Of a DNA stretch of 64,000 nucleotides, positions 35,054 to 44,246 are shown in pieces. Numbering within the stretch: the first letter of the stretch is position 1; every line of letters starts with the position of its first letter. Position numbers and translations under genes: made by a program. This DNA is from Bog-473 sp963770645 (GTDB taxonomy: Bacteria > Actinomycetota > Acidimicrobiia > Acidimicrobiales > RAAP-2). The stretch lies in NCBI GenBank assembly GCA_963770645.1, contig CAVYQL010000005.1, forward strand, positions 253,388 through 317,387, written 5' to 3'. The notes below the pieces were generated by a model, which saw only the letters and a list, made by a program, of their open reading frames with translations, searched no databases and was not told the origin of the DNA.

Positions 35054-35125
35054 GGCGGCGTGGCCGAGTGGTTTAGGCAGGGGCCTGCAAAGCCCCGTAC
35101 GGCGGTTCGATTCCGCCCGCCGCCT
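35054..35125 (+). tRNA. tRNA-Cys (GCA)
   Basis: Acceptor arms GGCGGCG and CGCCGCC pair fully. The anticodon stem GGGGC/GCCCC encloses CTGCAAA with anticodon GCA. The T arm is GGCGG-TTCGATT-CCGCC and the discriminator is T, as expected for Cys. CCA is not encoded. An integrase remnant begins at its 3' side, so the tRNA is a likely integration target. Confidence 0.96.
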
Positions 35126-35540
35126 CTTTTCGTTCGTCCTGTTGAGGGGATGATTCTGCTGACGGCTGGTTCCAAGCCTGTTTGCTCCATACCACACCCA
35201 TGCCACAGCACCGAGGCAATTCTGTGGACTCCGGCGGAGGGTTCGGCGGTTTGGCGGCAATGATCACGTCGTCGAGATAGTCGGCGATCTCCCTGCTGCG
35301 TTCAGCCGTGGCGTGTTGATAGCGCAGGGCCGCCGCGTGCGACGAGTGGCCGATGGTCGCCATCAGCTCGCTCAGCGTGACGTTTGGGTTTCTCGCGATC
35401 ACCGTCGCGGCGTGGTGGCGGAGGTCGTGCGGGCGCACACCCTCAATCCCAACGGCGCTGCATGCGGCCTTCCAGGCGTGTGAGAGATCCTGGCGCCGGA
35501 GCGGCAGGCCGGTGGCCGGCCGGCTTCGGATTTGGGGCGC
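35073..35540 (-). pseudogene. Tyrosine recombinase/integrase, C-terminal remnant
   Basis: About 130 residues of a phage-type integrase are readable on the minus strand. They contain the catalytic HDLRHH (H-x-x-R), the GHSS stretch holding the second conserved His, and ALRYQHA with the nucleophilic Tyr. Upstream of about 35540 the homology stops and the N-terminal and core-binding domains are absent, so it cannot be active. The reading frame runs on into the tRNA-Cys gene. An integrase beside a tRNA 3' end is typical of an integrated element; here only its scar remains. Confidence 0.75.
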
Positions 35541-36038
35541 GTGAGGACACGTCCCAACTGCTTACTCCCAAGGTTCAGGGAGTGGCCGTACTCGGCTGGA
35601 GCCACCGTTTCGGTGGAGGGTGGACCAACCTGGCAATGGTGGCCGATACCCACGCAATACACCAGCCTGCAAAAACGAAGAGACGTCATGTGTGGTCGAG
35701 GAGTTTCCAAAAGCTGCCGCACGAACCGCAAGGATGACCCCCCACGCAAGAAAGCAGGCGATCGAATATGTCCAGTAATTCCGGGTGCCTCATGTCGTAC
35801 TCCGTATGCGTGAGGACCGAACGAGCCTATGCAAATCCTCGACCCGTCAGCACGAGGATTCTCCTCCCGACTCTCCGCATACGGGCGAAATTACCCATCG
35901 ACACCTGATCCCGCCCTGTCGATGAGTTCCACGGCTGGACTCGCCCACTCCCGGCAGCGTCGTACGGCACCATCGGGGACTCATTGGCAGCGGTGACTAT
36001 CGTTCCGGAAAGGCGAGCTGAAGATTGAGAGGTGGCCA
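35541..36038. other. Intergenic stretch without a recognisable gene
   Basis: About 500 bases between the integrase remnant and the cupin gene. Open frames here lack ribosome sites and family features. GC content looks lower than in the flanking core. I see no repeat or RNA gene. Confidence 0.5.
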
Positions 36039-36419
36039 ATGGTGACGGTGCACAACCTTGATCACGAATCGGTTGCCAAGATGATCCAATTGGACCTTGC
36101 GAGCCTGGACCGAGAACCGGAAAGTCCCATCGGGGACTTTCCGTTCCACGGATGCACAGGTGGTGTCGCTGCCTTTAAGGGCCAACCACCTTGGGAGTTC
36201 CACGGCCTAGGCGACGAGCTTCTTTTCATCTTGGCGGGCGAGTCGGAACTTTCAGTGCTCGGGAAGGACAGTCGTTCAGTTTTGACCCTTTCGGCGGGCC
36301 ATCTTGCGCTTGTTCCGAGGGGTCATTGGCACTCCAACAACGCACCCGGCGGAGTAACGATGCTTTGGATCACTCCCAGCGAAGGTAATGAGCACTCCTG
36401 GGACGAGCCGAGCGTCTGA
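36039..36419 (+). CDS. Small cupin-domain protein
   Basis: The 126-residue product has a single cupin barrel: PWEFHGLGDELLFILAGE (about 51-68) as the first metal-binding motif and AGHLALVPRGHWHSN (about 88-102) as the second. Such proteins bind a metal and act as isomerases or dioxygenases or sense ligands. No neighbour clarifies its role. Codon use is less GC-biased than in the core genes, in line with acquisition. Confidence 0.75.
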   Translation: MVTVHNLDHESVAKMIQLDLASLDREPESPIGDFPFHGCTGGVAAFKGQPPWEFHGLGDELLFILAGESELSVLGKDSRSVLTLSAGHLALVPRGHWHSNNAPGGVTMLWITPSEGNEHSWDEPSV

Positions 36420-36480
36420 GAGCTTTGGATCGGGTCCGGAGGATCGTCGGGCGTCCAGGTGTTCCTCCGCCCCGGCGATG

Positions 36481-36526
36481 CACTGGGGCAGTCTGGCAGC
36501 TGAAGTGGGCTAGGAAAGCCCCAGTG
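36481..36526. repeat. Inverted repeat with nine-base arms and a 28-base loop
   Basis: CACTGGGGC (36481-36489) pairs with GCCCCAGTG (36518-36526). It lies between the cupin gene and the convergent glyoxalase-like pseudogene. It could be a bidirectional terminator stem or a protein site; no T-run follows. Confidence 0.4.
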
Positions 36527-36707
36527 ACAGACGGTTTATGGATCGGGCTGCCGCCGCACGATGCCGTCGGAAGCGTGTCTAGTTCCGTCCGACAAGGCAG
36601 AACTCGATTCCCTCCGGGTCTGCCATCACAGCAATTGACCATTCTTCAAAGCTGTGTTGATCCAAGGCTGTCCCACCGAGCTGCTCCACGAATGCAATTG
36701 AGGTCGC

Positions 36708-38137
36708 GTTCACGTCCACAGGCGTGGTGTACCGATTTGGCGCCGGTGAGCTCTTGACGAGCTGACCATCCCCCGGACGCGACGACCACCGCATCAATCT
36801 TCAAGTTCCGTCGAAAGAACGCGAAGGAGAAGATGCGGTGGAAGTCACTAACACGATGGGCGCGGCAGAGCTGCTGCGCAAGTACCTGCTCGAGGCCGAC
36901 CCTGACCTGGTCCGGACGATGCTTCAGACCTTCGCCGAGGCGCTGATGTCGGCCGAGGCGTCGGGCCTGTGCAATGCCGAGTACGGCGAGGTGAGCCCCG
37001 AGCGGGTGAACTCGCGCAACGGCTATCGCTCGAGGCGCTGGGACACCAGAGCCGGCACCATCGATCTGGCCATCCCCAAGCTGCGCGCCGGCAGCTACTT
37101 CCCTGACTGGCTCATCGAGCCGAGACGTCGGGCCGAGCGGGCCCTCGTCGCCGTGGTCGCCCAGTGCTACGTCGAAGGGGTCTCCACGCGCCGGGTCGAC
37201 GACGTGGTCCGCTCGATGGGGATCGATGGCATCTCAAAATCCCAGGTCTCTGAGTTGGCCAAGTCCCTCGACGACGCGGTGGCGGCCTTTCGCAACCGCC
37301 CCCTCGACGCCGGGCCCTACACCTACATCTGGGTCGACGCACTCACCCAGAAGGTCCGCGAAGGTGGGCGCATCGTCAACGTCGCCGTCGTGATCGCCAC
37401 GGGTGTCAACGCCGAGGGACACCGGGAGATCTTGGGCCTCGACCTGATCACCACCGAGGACGGGGCGGGCTGGACGGCGTTCCTGCGCGGCCTGGTGGCG
37501 AGGGGACTCAGCGGCGTGCAGCTGGTCGTCTCTGACGCCCACGGCGGCCTGATCGACGCCATCGCCTCGGTGCTCCCCGGGGCTGCCTGGCAACGCTGTC
37601 GGGTCCACTTCGTGCGCAACGTGCTCACGAAGGTGCCCAAGGCCGCGCAGTCGATGGTGGCCACTCTCATCCGCTCGATCTTCGACCAACCCGACACCGA
37701 ACAGGTCCACCTCCAGCACGCCCGCGTCGTCGAGCAGCTCGCGGAGAGATTCGCCGACGCGGCCGACATGCTCATCGGGGCCGAGGCCGACATCTTGGGC
37801 TTCAGTGGCTTCCCCAAGGAGCACTGGCGCCAGATCTGGTCGAACAACCCTCAAGAGCGCCTAAACAAAGAGATCCGGCGGCGCACCGATGTCGTCGGCA
37901 TCTTCCCCAACCGTGCTGCGGTCATCCGCCTGGTCGGTGCCGTGCTCGCCGAACAGCACGACGAGTGGGCCGTCGCCCGGCGCTACATGGGCATCGAATC
38001 CCTCGCCAAGGCCCGGCTCCAGGTGCTCATCAGCACCAGCGAGGAGGTGAACCTGGCAGAACTCGCCGACGTCAGTTAGAACAACGAGCGAAGATCGATG
38101 TGGTGGTGGTCGTTACACCACGCGCTCGGACGTGGCC
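36708..38137 (+). mobile_element. IS256-family insertion sequence, complete
   Basis: The element is 1430 bp. Ends are imperfect inverted repeats: G..CACGTCC....GCGTGGTGTA.CGA is shared by the left end and the complement of the right end. It is flanked by the 8-bp direct repeat GAGGTCGC at 36700-36707 and 38138-38145, the size expected for IS256. It carries one intact transposase gene and interrupts the glyoxalase-like gene. Confidence 0.9.
36838..38079 (+). CDS. IS256-family transposase
   Basis: The 413-residue product is a full-length mutator-type DDE transposase. Acidic residues are in YIWVDALTQK, LVVSDAHGGL and the C-terminal NPQERLNKEIRRRT. The conserved C/H pair WQRCRVHF between the second and third acids is also present. 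It starts with GTG. Nothing appears broken, so it may be active. Confidence 0.93.
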   Translation: MEVTNTMGAAELLRKYLLEADPDLVRTMLQTFAEALMSAEASGLCNAEYGEVSPERVNSRNGYRSRRWDTRAGTIDLAIPKLRAGSYFPDWLIEPRRRAERALVAVVAQCYVEGVSTRRVDDVVRSMGIDGISKSQVSELAKSLDDAVAAFRNRPLDAGPYTYIWVDALTQKVREGGRIVNVAVVIATGVNAEGHREILGLDLITTEDGAGWTAFLRGLVARGLSGVQLVVSDAHGGLIDAIASVLPGAAWQRCRVHFVRNVLTKVPKAAQSMVATLIRSIFDQPDTEQVHLQHARVVEQLAERFADAADMLIGAEADILGFSGFPKEHWRQIWSNNPQERLNKEIRRRTDVVGIFPNRAAVIRLVGAVLAEQHDEWAVARRYMGIESLAKARLQVLISTSEEVNLAELADVS

Positions 38138-38271
38138 GAGGTCGCGAGGTCATCGACCCAAAAGTCCAAGTGAGCCCGACTCTTCCCGGTTTTCGCCTCT
38201 TGCACTGGTTGCAGGTTGGGCTTCCTCCGGTTTGACGGACATCCACCATCAGGGGCAGAGCCCCAGAAAGG

Positions 38272-38589
38272 ATGTCAAAAATGGAGACCGTGGAGAAGAG
38301 GAAGCAGCGTCCACGTCGCTCGTTCACGCCGGAGTTCAAGGCTGAGATCGTCGAGCTGTGCCGGCGCGGCGATCGCAGCATCGGCCAGGTGGCCCAGGAC
38401 TTCGATCTGACCGAGTCGAACGTGCGCACCTGGGTGAAACAAGCCGAGATCGACGCCGGCGAGCGTCCGGGCCTGACCACCGAGGAGCGCGAAGAACTCA
38501 GTCGGCTGCGCCGGGAGAACCGCCGGCTCCAGGCCGATGTCGACCTACTCAAGCGAGCAACGGCTTTCTTCGCTCAGGAGACCCGGTGA
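38272..38589 (+). CDS. IS3-family transposase OrfA
   Basis: The 105-residue product has an HTH (about 17-55, RRSFTPEFKAEIVELC ... ESNVRTWVKQAE) and a C-terminal leucine-zipper-like coil (about 70-100) that mediates OrfA multimers. Its TGA overlaps the GTG of orfB. Translation may continue by re-initiation or -1 frameshifting to make OrfAB. Confidence 0.92.
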   Translation: MSKMETVEKRKQRPRRSFTPEFKAEIVELCRRGDRSIGQVAQDFDLTESNVRTWVKQAEIDAGERPGLTTEEREELSRLRRENRRLQADVDLLKRATAFFAQETR

Positions 38590-39473
38590 AGATGGACCCC
38601 TTCATCGAGGCGGAGGAAGTTGCAGGTCACAGCGTCAAGCACTGCTGTGACATGTTCGAGGTCTCCAAGTCCGCCTACTACGAGCGCAAAAAGGACGTCC
38701 CCTCGGCCCGAGAGCTCACCGACGCCGAGTTGACCGAGAAGATCAAAGAGATCCACGCCGAGTCCAAGCGCACCTACGGCGCCCCGCGCGTCCACAAGGA
38801 GCTGCTCCATCGCCACATCGCCTGCGGGAAACGCAAGGTGACGAGACTCATGCGTCAAGCCGGCCTCGAGGGCCGCTGCAAGAAGCGCTGGCGCAAGACC
38901 ACCGTGGCCAACCCCGACGCCGAGGCGGCCCTCGACCTGATTCAACGGCACTTCGGACCGAGCACAGAGATAGATCGCCGCTACGTCGGCGACATCACCT
39001 ACATCTCGACGTGGGAGGGCTGGGCCTACCTTGCGACAGTCATCGACCTGGCCAGCCGTCGCGTCGTTGGCTGGGCGTTGGCCGACCACATGCGCACCGA
39101 GCTCGTCGAAGACGCTCTCACCATGGCGTTCGAACACCGCGCGCCTGAGGAAGGCGTCATCTTCCACTCGGACAGAGGCTGTCAATACACGAGTGGCGAC
39201 TTCGCCGAGCTGGCCCGGGCCAACGGCGTCGTGCTCTCGGTCGGCCGCAAGGGCGAGTGCTGGGACAACGCGGTCGCCGAGTCGTTCTTTGCGACCATCA
39301 AGCGCGAACTCATCGAGACCAGAGCATGGCCGACGCGAACCGGATTACGACGCGCCGTCTTCGAGTACATCGAAGGTTGGTACAACACGCGCCGGCTGCA
39401 CTCCACGCTCGGCTATCTCAGCCCCGCGCAATACGAGGCTGTCCACCTCAACGCCGACCGTCAGGCGGCATAA
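38586..39473 (+). CDS. IS3-family transposase OrfB (DDE integrase)
   Basis: The 295-residue product has the HTH_21 region with YGAPRVHKELLH, then the rve core. The DDE residues are in VGDITYI, FHSDRGCQYTS and NAVAESFFATIKRELI, followed by NTRRLHSTLGYLSP. It appears intact. It starts four bases before the end of orfA in the -1 frame. Confidence 0.93.
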   Translation: MKMDPFIEAEEVAGHSVKHCCDMFEVSKSAYYERKKDVPSARELTDAELTEKIKEIHAESKRTYGAPRVHKELLHRHIACGKRKVTRLMRQAGLEGRCKKRWRKTTVANPDAEAALDLIQRHFGPSTEIDRRYVGDITYISTWEGWAYLATVIDLASRRVVGWALADHMRTELVEDALTMAFEHRAPEEGVIFHSDRGCQYTSGDFAELARANGVVLSVGRKGECWDNAVAESFFATIKRELIETRAWPTRTGLRRAVFEYIEGWYNTRRLHSTLGYLSPAQYEAVHLNADRQAA

Positions 39474-39697
39474 TCAACACAAGCAACCTGTCCGTCGAAC
39501 CGGATCAAGCCCAGGTTAAGAACCGGGCCACTGGTAGTGGGCGCCAACTGATACCAACCGTCGATCCGCTGCTTGTGGGCGGGGACGCCAAGGAGGGTGC
39601 TCCAAAATGCCGCCGCCCGCTCTGTATCGAAATAGTCGATGGTCACTTCTGCCCAGGCGATCGTTGGAGCTACGAAGGATCCCTTCCTCTCTGTCAC

Positions 39698-40047
39698 ACC
39701 TTCGACTTTACTAAAGCACTCGTGAGAGGTTCCGAATGAGCAAGCTGCAACTGTGAGTGGAACAGCGTTCATTGAGGAGGTCGTGGCTCGATGGAAGGCA
39801 TCCCCGTCCCGGCAGCGAACGGAGATACTCAGAGCGCATCCCAGATCAGCACAGCGATGCCGGCGCAGAAGAAAATGCTCCAAGCCCAACGAACCAAGGC
39901 CGAAAGTCGGTGCTGTCTCGCGACAAAGCGAGAAACCCCACCCGGGAGCCCTTGTTCTGGGACTCCACCCCAAAACCGGGTCACTTCAATCGTGGACGCT
40001 CTCTTTAATGTTGAATGATTCGAACATGAGTCGGTTTTGAAGGCAGC
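39698..40047. other. Intergenic stretch, nothing recognised
   Basis: About 350 bases upstream of the disrupted glyoxalase-like gene and downstream of the methyltransferase. Short open frames overlap in several phases with no ribosome site or family motif. It probably contains the promoter of the disrupted gene. Confidence 0.4.
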
Positions 40048-41064
40048 CTACGCTCGCTTTGCCACGATTACATTTTGCCTAATTTCCGCTACCGCCTCCT
40101 TGAACTCAGTGACATTGAAATACGGCTGCCACTCACGCTTCGCATAAGCAAACGGAATGCATGTCTCGCCGAAAGCATCTGGTGGAAGGTTGTCGCCACC
40201 TCCGGTCGGGTCGCAGCAGTATTCACCGGCGTCGTAGATCTGAAGGTATCGCTCCGTGCCCATGAAGGCCCGACGTGCGCCACTGGCCGCAATGTTTGCG
40301 AGTGAGTTGAGCTCGGCGGGATCGGGCTCGTCCGCCCGAATCCTGGCGCATTGAAGAATGAAGTCTCGCTCACGAGTTGTCACGACGAGCATGCCTCCGG
40401 GTGTGAGTAGTCGGGCGAACTCCTCGATCCATTCAAGGTGCACGGCTTCTGTGAGATGCGAGAACACGGAGAAAGCGAAGATGAGATTCACAGAACGGTC
40501 CGGAAGCGAAATCGGCGGGTGAAGATTGATCTGCTCGAAAGTGGCCCAAGGATTGGTCGTTCGACAGACATCGATGACTTCATGGAGTGGATCTACTCCG
40601 AACAGACTGTCCTTGCCGAAGTCCCTAATGAAGAATCGGGTGATTCGACCCCAGCCGCAGCCGAAATCCAGAGCAACCTTTGGCCGTGTGGAAGACGCCG
40701 CTCGAGTCACAGTCCGATAGAAGCTGAAGGCTTCGCGAAGGGTCTGCTCACCATGAGCCCCGGTGAAGCGGACCTGCAGCTCGTCTGGTGGCAACGCTGG
40801 CAGGTAGCCGTGTAGGGACGAAAAGACCTTCTCGCCATCAACGTTGAGCCAATACCATTCTGCCGGAGTCAGGGACCGGAACAGCTTGTGTGGCGGGATC
40901 GAAGTGGTCCTCGCCGCGAGCACGTACGGCGCAGCAACAGCCGGCCGCAGCCATGTTCGTACTGTGTGAAGCGACAAGTTCTCCGACCCCCCAATGCAGT
41001 CCCTGTTGACGATCAGTGTCCTGGCGTTGTGTGCCGCGTTGTTCTGTATCTTCCAATACTTCAA
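40048..41064 (-). CDS. SAM-dependent methyltransferase (class I)
   Basis: The reading frame gives up to 338 residues from a TTG at 41064; the start is uncertain because no ATG lies near and the ribosome site is weak. Motif I is ALDFGCGWGRITRFF (about 131-145), followed by GVDPLHE and LIFAFSVFSHL (about 190-200). The C-terminal half contains CCDPTGGGDN and a YFNVTEFKEAV ending. GC content is clearly lower than in the core genes, so it is probably acquired. Such proteins often sit in surface-glycan or lipid clusters, but none is adjacent. Confidence 0.78.
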   Translation of the reverse strand: MKYWKIQNNAAHNARTLIVNRDCIGGSENLSLHTVRTWLRPAVAAPYVLAARTTSIPPHKLFRSLTPAEWYWLNVDGEKVFSSLHGYLPALPPDELQVRFTGAHGEQTLREAFSFYRTVTRAASSTRPKVALDFGCGWGRITRFFIRDFGKDSLFGVDPLHEVIDVCRTTNPWATFEQINLHPPISLPDRSVNLIFAFSVFSHLTEAVHLEWIEEFARLLTPGGMLVVTTRERDFILQCARIRADEPDPAELNSLANIAASGARRAFMGTERYLQIYDAGEYCCDPTGGGDNLPPDAFGETCIPFAYAKREWQPYFNVTEFKEAVAEIRQNVIVAKRA

Positions 41065-41195
41065 GTTGATGGTCCAATGGCGCCGCCTTCGCCGATCTGG
41101 TCAGTGAGGGGCAGCATCCCCGAACTGCCGCACCCTCCCCGCGATAGGGGCGGTGCTCGGATGGCCGAAGTTAGGCTCGGTTATGGCGTTGGTGA

Positions 41196-41549
41196 ATGTC
41201 ATTCTCAACTGCGGTGACCACTGGTGTTGTGGGCAACGTCGTCAGGGTGGGCGACACCGTGACGATGCACATCCATAACTACCAAGGGCAGATATACGAG
41301 GAACGCCACCCTGGCGGGGTCGGCATCGCCACGCAGCCCATGACAGGGACCATCGTCAGCATGGAGTGGCGTCCTGCAATCATGCGAGAGGAGACCCAGC
41401 CTGAGGGCTACACCCTCAGAACGCTAGAAGGCTACGGAGCCGAAACCTTGATCGAATCGACCGACTACGAGGACTCCGACATTGATGACTGGGCATTTCA
41501 GTTCACGATGGATACGGATGATCCAATCCCGGAGCCGCGCAAGCTGTAG
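41196..41549 (+). CDS. Hypothetical protein
   Basis: This 117-residue product from ATG at 41196 has no recognised domain. It is acidic at the C-terminus and rich in beta-strand-like segments (VVRVGDTVTMHIHN), which would suit a small beta-barrel. It precedes the kinase gene by about 70 bases on the same strand. Confidence 0.5.
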   Translation: MSFSTAVTTGVVGNVVRVGDTVTMHIHNYQGQIYEERHPGGVGIATQPMTGTIVSMEWRPAIMREETQPEGYTLRTLEGYGAETLIESTDYEDSDIDDWAFQFTMDTDDPIPEPRKL

Positions 41550-41620
41550 GCACAGAACATAGGCCCCTGCCTCCCTCCCGGCGTATGGGCAGAGATCTCA
41601 GAGTCCCGTAGCGTTTCTGC

Positions 41621-42133
41621 GTGACCTCCGATGGGATTGACAATCGTGACGCTGATCCCCGGACTCGACTCGTGCTGATCTGCGGGCTCCCAGCCTCGGG
41701 AAAGTCGACACTCGCTCGTCAGCTCGCTCCCAGGATGCATGCCATCCGGTTGGATAAGGACGGGTGGGTCACTCAACTAGGCGAAGACGTGTGGGACGAC
41801 GAGTTTCGAGTCCGTATCGAACGTCAGTTGTGGGCTCTCACCCAAGAGCTGCTTGCCCAAGGTCAGAGCGTGATTCTGGAGTGGGGCCACTGGGCTCGAG
41901 TTGAACGAGATGAGAAACGACTCAGGGCACGAGCATTGGGGGTGGGAGTCGAACTGCGTTATCTCGACGTGCCCTTGGATGAGTTGATGGAGCGATCTGA
42001 TCGTCGCACTGCGTCGGGCCAGTGGACGGCCTCGCCAATAACACGGGCTCACTTTGAGGAGTGGGCAACGATCTTTCAGGCTCCCGACGAGGAGGAGTTC
42101 CGGTTGTTCGACAAGCCGCTCGTCGAAGTTTGA
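41621..42133 (+). CDS. P-loop kinase-like ATPase
   Basis: The 170-residue product from a GTG start has Walker A GLPASGKST (about 22-30), LDKDGW as the likely base/Mg motif, VILEWGHWARVERD, and a lid with RTASGQ. This is the arrangement of small AAA_33/zeta-toxin or chloramphenicol-phosphotransferase-like kinases. The substrate is unknown. No antitoxin partner is evident, so a toxin role is not supported. Confidence 0.78.
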   Translation: MTSDGIDNRDADPRTRLVLICGLPASGKSTLARQLAPRMHAIRLDKDGWVTQLGEDVWDDEFRVRIERQLWALTQELLAQGQSVILEWGHWARVERDEKRLRARALGVGVELRYLDVPLDELMERSDRRTASGQWTASPITRAHFEEWATIFQAPDEEEFRLFDKPLVEV

Positions 42134-42297
42134 ATCGTCCTTGCATTGCCCGGTGTCCCCTCAAAAGGGGTGCCCCACTCGTGCCGCAGGGTGTCACCCC
42201 GACGACGATGTACTGGGGCAACCCTGTTGCGAGTGTCACCAAGGGTGGTCAGCCGATCGAGTAGCGACGTGGCATCAGTCTTATCGTGACGGAGACT

Positions 42298-42513
42298 TCA
42301 GTTGGAGTAGATCCCGAAAAACGGGACGTTTGGCTTGCCACCCAGCTTGGCTGCGACACCGTCGATCACTTCCAAGTATTGAACGACTACACCCAGTGCC
42401 TCTTCGGATTGCTCCGAGGCGCCCGCGGACAGTTGTCCATGGGCGAGCTTGAAGTTCCACGGCGCTTGAAGAGCGATGTCGCGCTCCTCATCTGTCAGAT
42501 CGAAGGTCGCCAT
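42298..42513 (-). CDS. Small hypothetical protein
   Basis: A 71-residue product from an ATG preceded by a run of G (GGGGGG). It begins ATFDLTDEERDIALQA and has a helical, charged N-terminal half. No family is recognised. It is plausible because of composition and ribosome site, but short. Confidence 0.45.
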   Translation of the reverse strand: MATFDLTDEERDIALQAPWNFKLAHGQLSAGASEQSEEALGVVVQYLEVIDGVAAKLGGKPNVPFFGIYSN

Positions 42514-42716
42514 GGTGCCCCCCGTCGATTCACTTTTGCATGCCTATTGCACAAGGCATTCTGCGTCGCCAGTCCAGCGGCGCTACGGACATAAGGTCCT
42601 AAAGTACCCCTCACCTGCAGTATCCGCCGAATGTCATATGGCTGTCGGGCCGAGCAGACGCTTCTCGGCCCCATGTCAATATCAGCCACACAAGGCGAGC
42701 GGCAAGGACCAATTCC

Positions 42717-44139
42717 GGCTCTACGCGTTGGAGCGGGGAGAGCGAGTCCTGATGCGAGGTGGTGACGGTCGCTTGGGCCATGTGACACCACCAGCGTGGA
42801 GGAGTACCCGCAGTCTGTAGTGCTCGAAGCGCGTGAAGCCCCGACCGGCGCGCTTGACCTTCTTCACGCATAGGTTCAGCCCTTCGGTCGGACCGTTGGA
42901 CGCTCCGGTGCGGTGATGGTTCAAGATCTCAGTGCGCCAGCGTTCGAGCGTGTCACCGAGCGAGCGGATCTCTTCGACCTCGTCGATCTTGCAACCGACG
43001 ATCGCCTTGTCAAGGAGCACCCGGGCCTCGGTGACGTCATCGGTCAAGTAGATGTCGCGCACCGACTCCTTGGCCAACCATGCTCCCAAGAGCTCGTCAT
43101 GGGGATCACCGTGGCGCAGTCCGAGCAGCACGCGGTCATGGCCCCGCTCGTCGAGACGCTCATAGCCTGAGAGCAAGAGCTTTCGGATCCGATAGAGCGG
43201 ATCGGCCTTCCTTCCCCGGTTCCGAGCGTCTCGTTCTGCACGCGTCGGCGCACCTTGTCGACGCAGCGGTTGGCGACGCGGACGACATGAAAGGGATCAG
43301 CCACCCTGGTGGCGTGGTCGAGGTGCGGGGAGGTGCCCGAGCGATAGCTCTCGGCCAGGTCAGTGGCGACGACACGGACCGAACGCAACCAGGCCGGCTC
43401 TTGGTTCGCGCACCATCTGCGCAGGTCAATGGCAGCGTTGCCTTCCACCAAGTCGATCATTCTCTTGCGATCGAGGTCGACGAGGCCCGTCACGTAGATG
43501 GTCCGGTGTGCCCTGGTGGCCGAGAGGAAGGAGGTCTCGTCGATGCCGAGCGCGCGGACTTTCTTCACGCGTCGAGGATCTTCGACCAGCGGTGTGCCGT
43601 GGAGAAGCACGGCGTCCATCACCGTCCACCAGCACACACCAAGCTCACGGGCGACTACTGCGACGGGCAGGGCGAGCTCGCCGACCTGGCGGGTGGCTTC
43701 TCGTCCCGCCCGCTCGGTGAGCACTGCGCGTGGAGGAACGAACTCAGAGCCCTCGGTCCACGTCTTGGCGTCGCAGTCGGGATCGGCACAACGCCACCGG
43801 CGCTTCATCCACACAAGGCGGGCCGGTCTCCCAAAGCACGGCAGGTCCCGGATCTCTACTCGCACCCGATCCTTGGCCCTGGCCCGGACGCCGCAGCTCG
43901 CACATCCGACGACGTCGGTCGTGGTCTCCACCGTCACGATCACTTCGTCGGGAGTCTCGTCCACGTCCAGCACACGAAAGCCGTCAAGTCCCAACAGTGC
44001 TTCTGCCAGGCCGGTAGCGTCGTTCATCGTCAGGGGTCCTCCTCGTTGGGTCGTCAAGCAACCTCAACGATGTCGGGACCCCTGGCCCCGTTGGCGGATA
44101 CCTCGCTACGTCACGTTCCCCAGTTCAACGCGAAGAGCC
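42717..44139 (-). mobile_element. ISL3-family insertion sequence with a frameshifted transposase
   Basis: The element is 1423 bp. The left end GGCTCTACGCGTTG and the complement of the right end GGCTCTTCGCGTTG are the classic ISL3 inverted repeats. A perfect 8-bp duplication CCAATTCC flanks it (42709-42716 and 44140-44147). It probably cannot move alone because the transposase frame is broken. Confidence 0.9.
42721..44027 (-). pseudogene. ISL3-family transposase, one-base frameshift
   Basis: The protein starts at the ATG at 44027 after GAGGAGG. It has the N-terminal zinc-binding CASCGVRA and the DDE acids in GIDETSF, VATDLAESY and SNGPTEGLN. The first part reads well to NETLG near 43225. The continuation RGRKADPLYRIRKLLL is in another phase, so one base appears missing at about 43215-43225. 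Together the two parts make about 435 residues, normal for the family. The stop lies inside the left inverted repeat. A sequencing error is possible. Confidence 0.88.
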
Positions 44140-44246
44140 CCAATTCCTCTGGTCGGGCCATTGCGCTTACTCCATAAGGTGGACGGTGTGGTTGCCAGCC
44201 GAGTTTCGGCGAGGCGACATCTGATGACCAAGAAAGGTGATCCACC

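Larger units (their letters stand above)
38217..39513 (+). mobile_element. IS3-family insertion sequence, complete
   Basis: The element is 1297 bp and starts TG and ends CA. About 25 terminal bases are inverted repeats (TGGGCTT..TCCGGTT.GACGGACA), with about three mismatches. A 3-bp duplication GGT flanks it. It holds overlapping orfA and orfB in the usual -1 relation. It sits 79 bases from the IS256 right end in the same disrupted gene. Confidence 0.9.
36579..39697 (-). pseudogene. Glyoxalase-like (VOC) gene split by two insertion sequences
   Basis: Three minus-strand pieces join into one VOC protein once the IS elements and one copy of each target duplication are removed. The N-terminal piece (39697-39514) gives WAEVTIDYFDTERAAAFW and ends LNL. 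The middle piece (38216-38138) continues QPVQEAKTGK and HLDFWVDDLATS. The C-terminal piece (36707-36579) gives IAFVEQLGGT and MADPEGIEFCLVGRN. The rebuilt protein is about 130 residues, normal for Glyoxalase_6-type proteins. The likely start is GTG at 39697. IS256 carries an 8-bp duplication and IS3 a 3-bp one. The gene is dead as it stands. Confidence 0.85.

Noticed and set aside
34996..35260. Minus-strand open frames across tRNA-Cys (reading RRTGLCRPLPK and similar)
   Set aside because: They are the antisense of the tRNA, a well-known source of false proteins.
41621..42133. Kinase-like gene as a zeta toxin of a toxin-antitoxin pair
   Set aside because: No small antitoxin gene overlaps or precedes it, and the motifs fit generic small kinases equally well.
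42061..42264. Frame ending MYWGNPVASVTKGGQ, possible hexapeptide acyltransferase tail
   Set aside because: It overlaps the kinase gene for most of its length and lacks repeats. At best it is a scrap of a lost gene.
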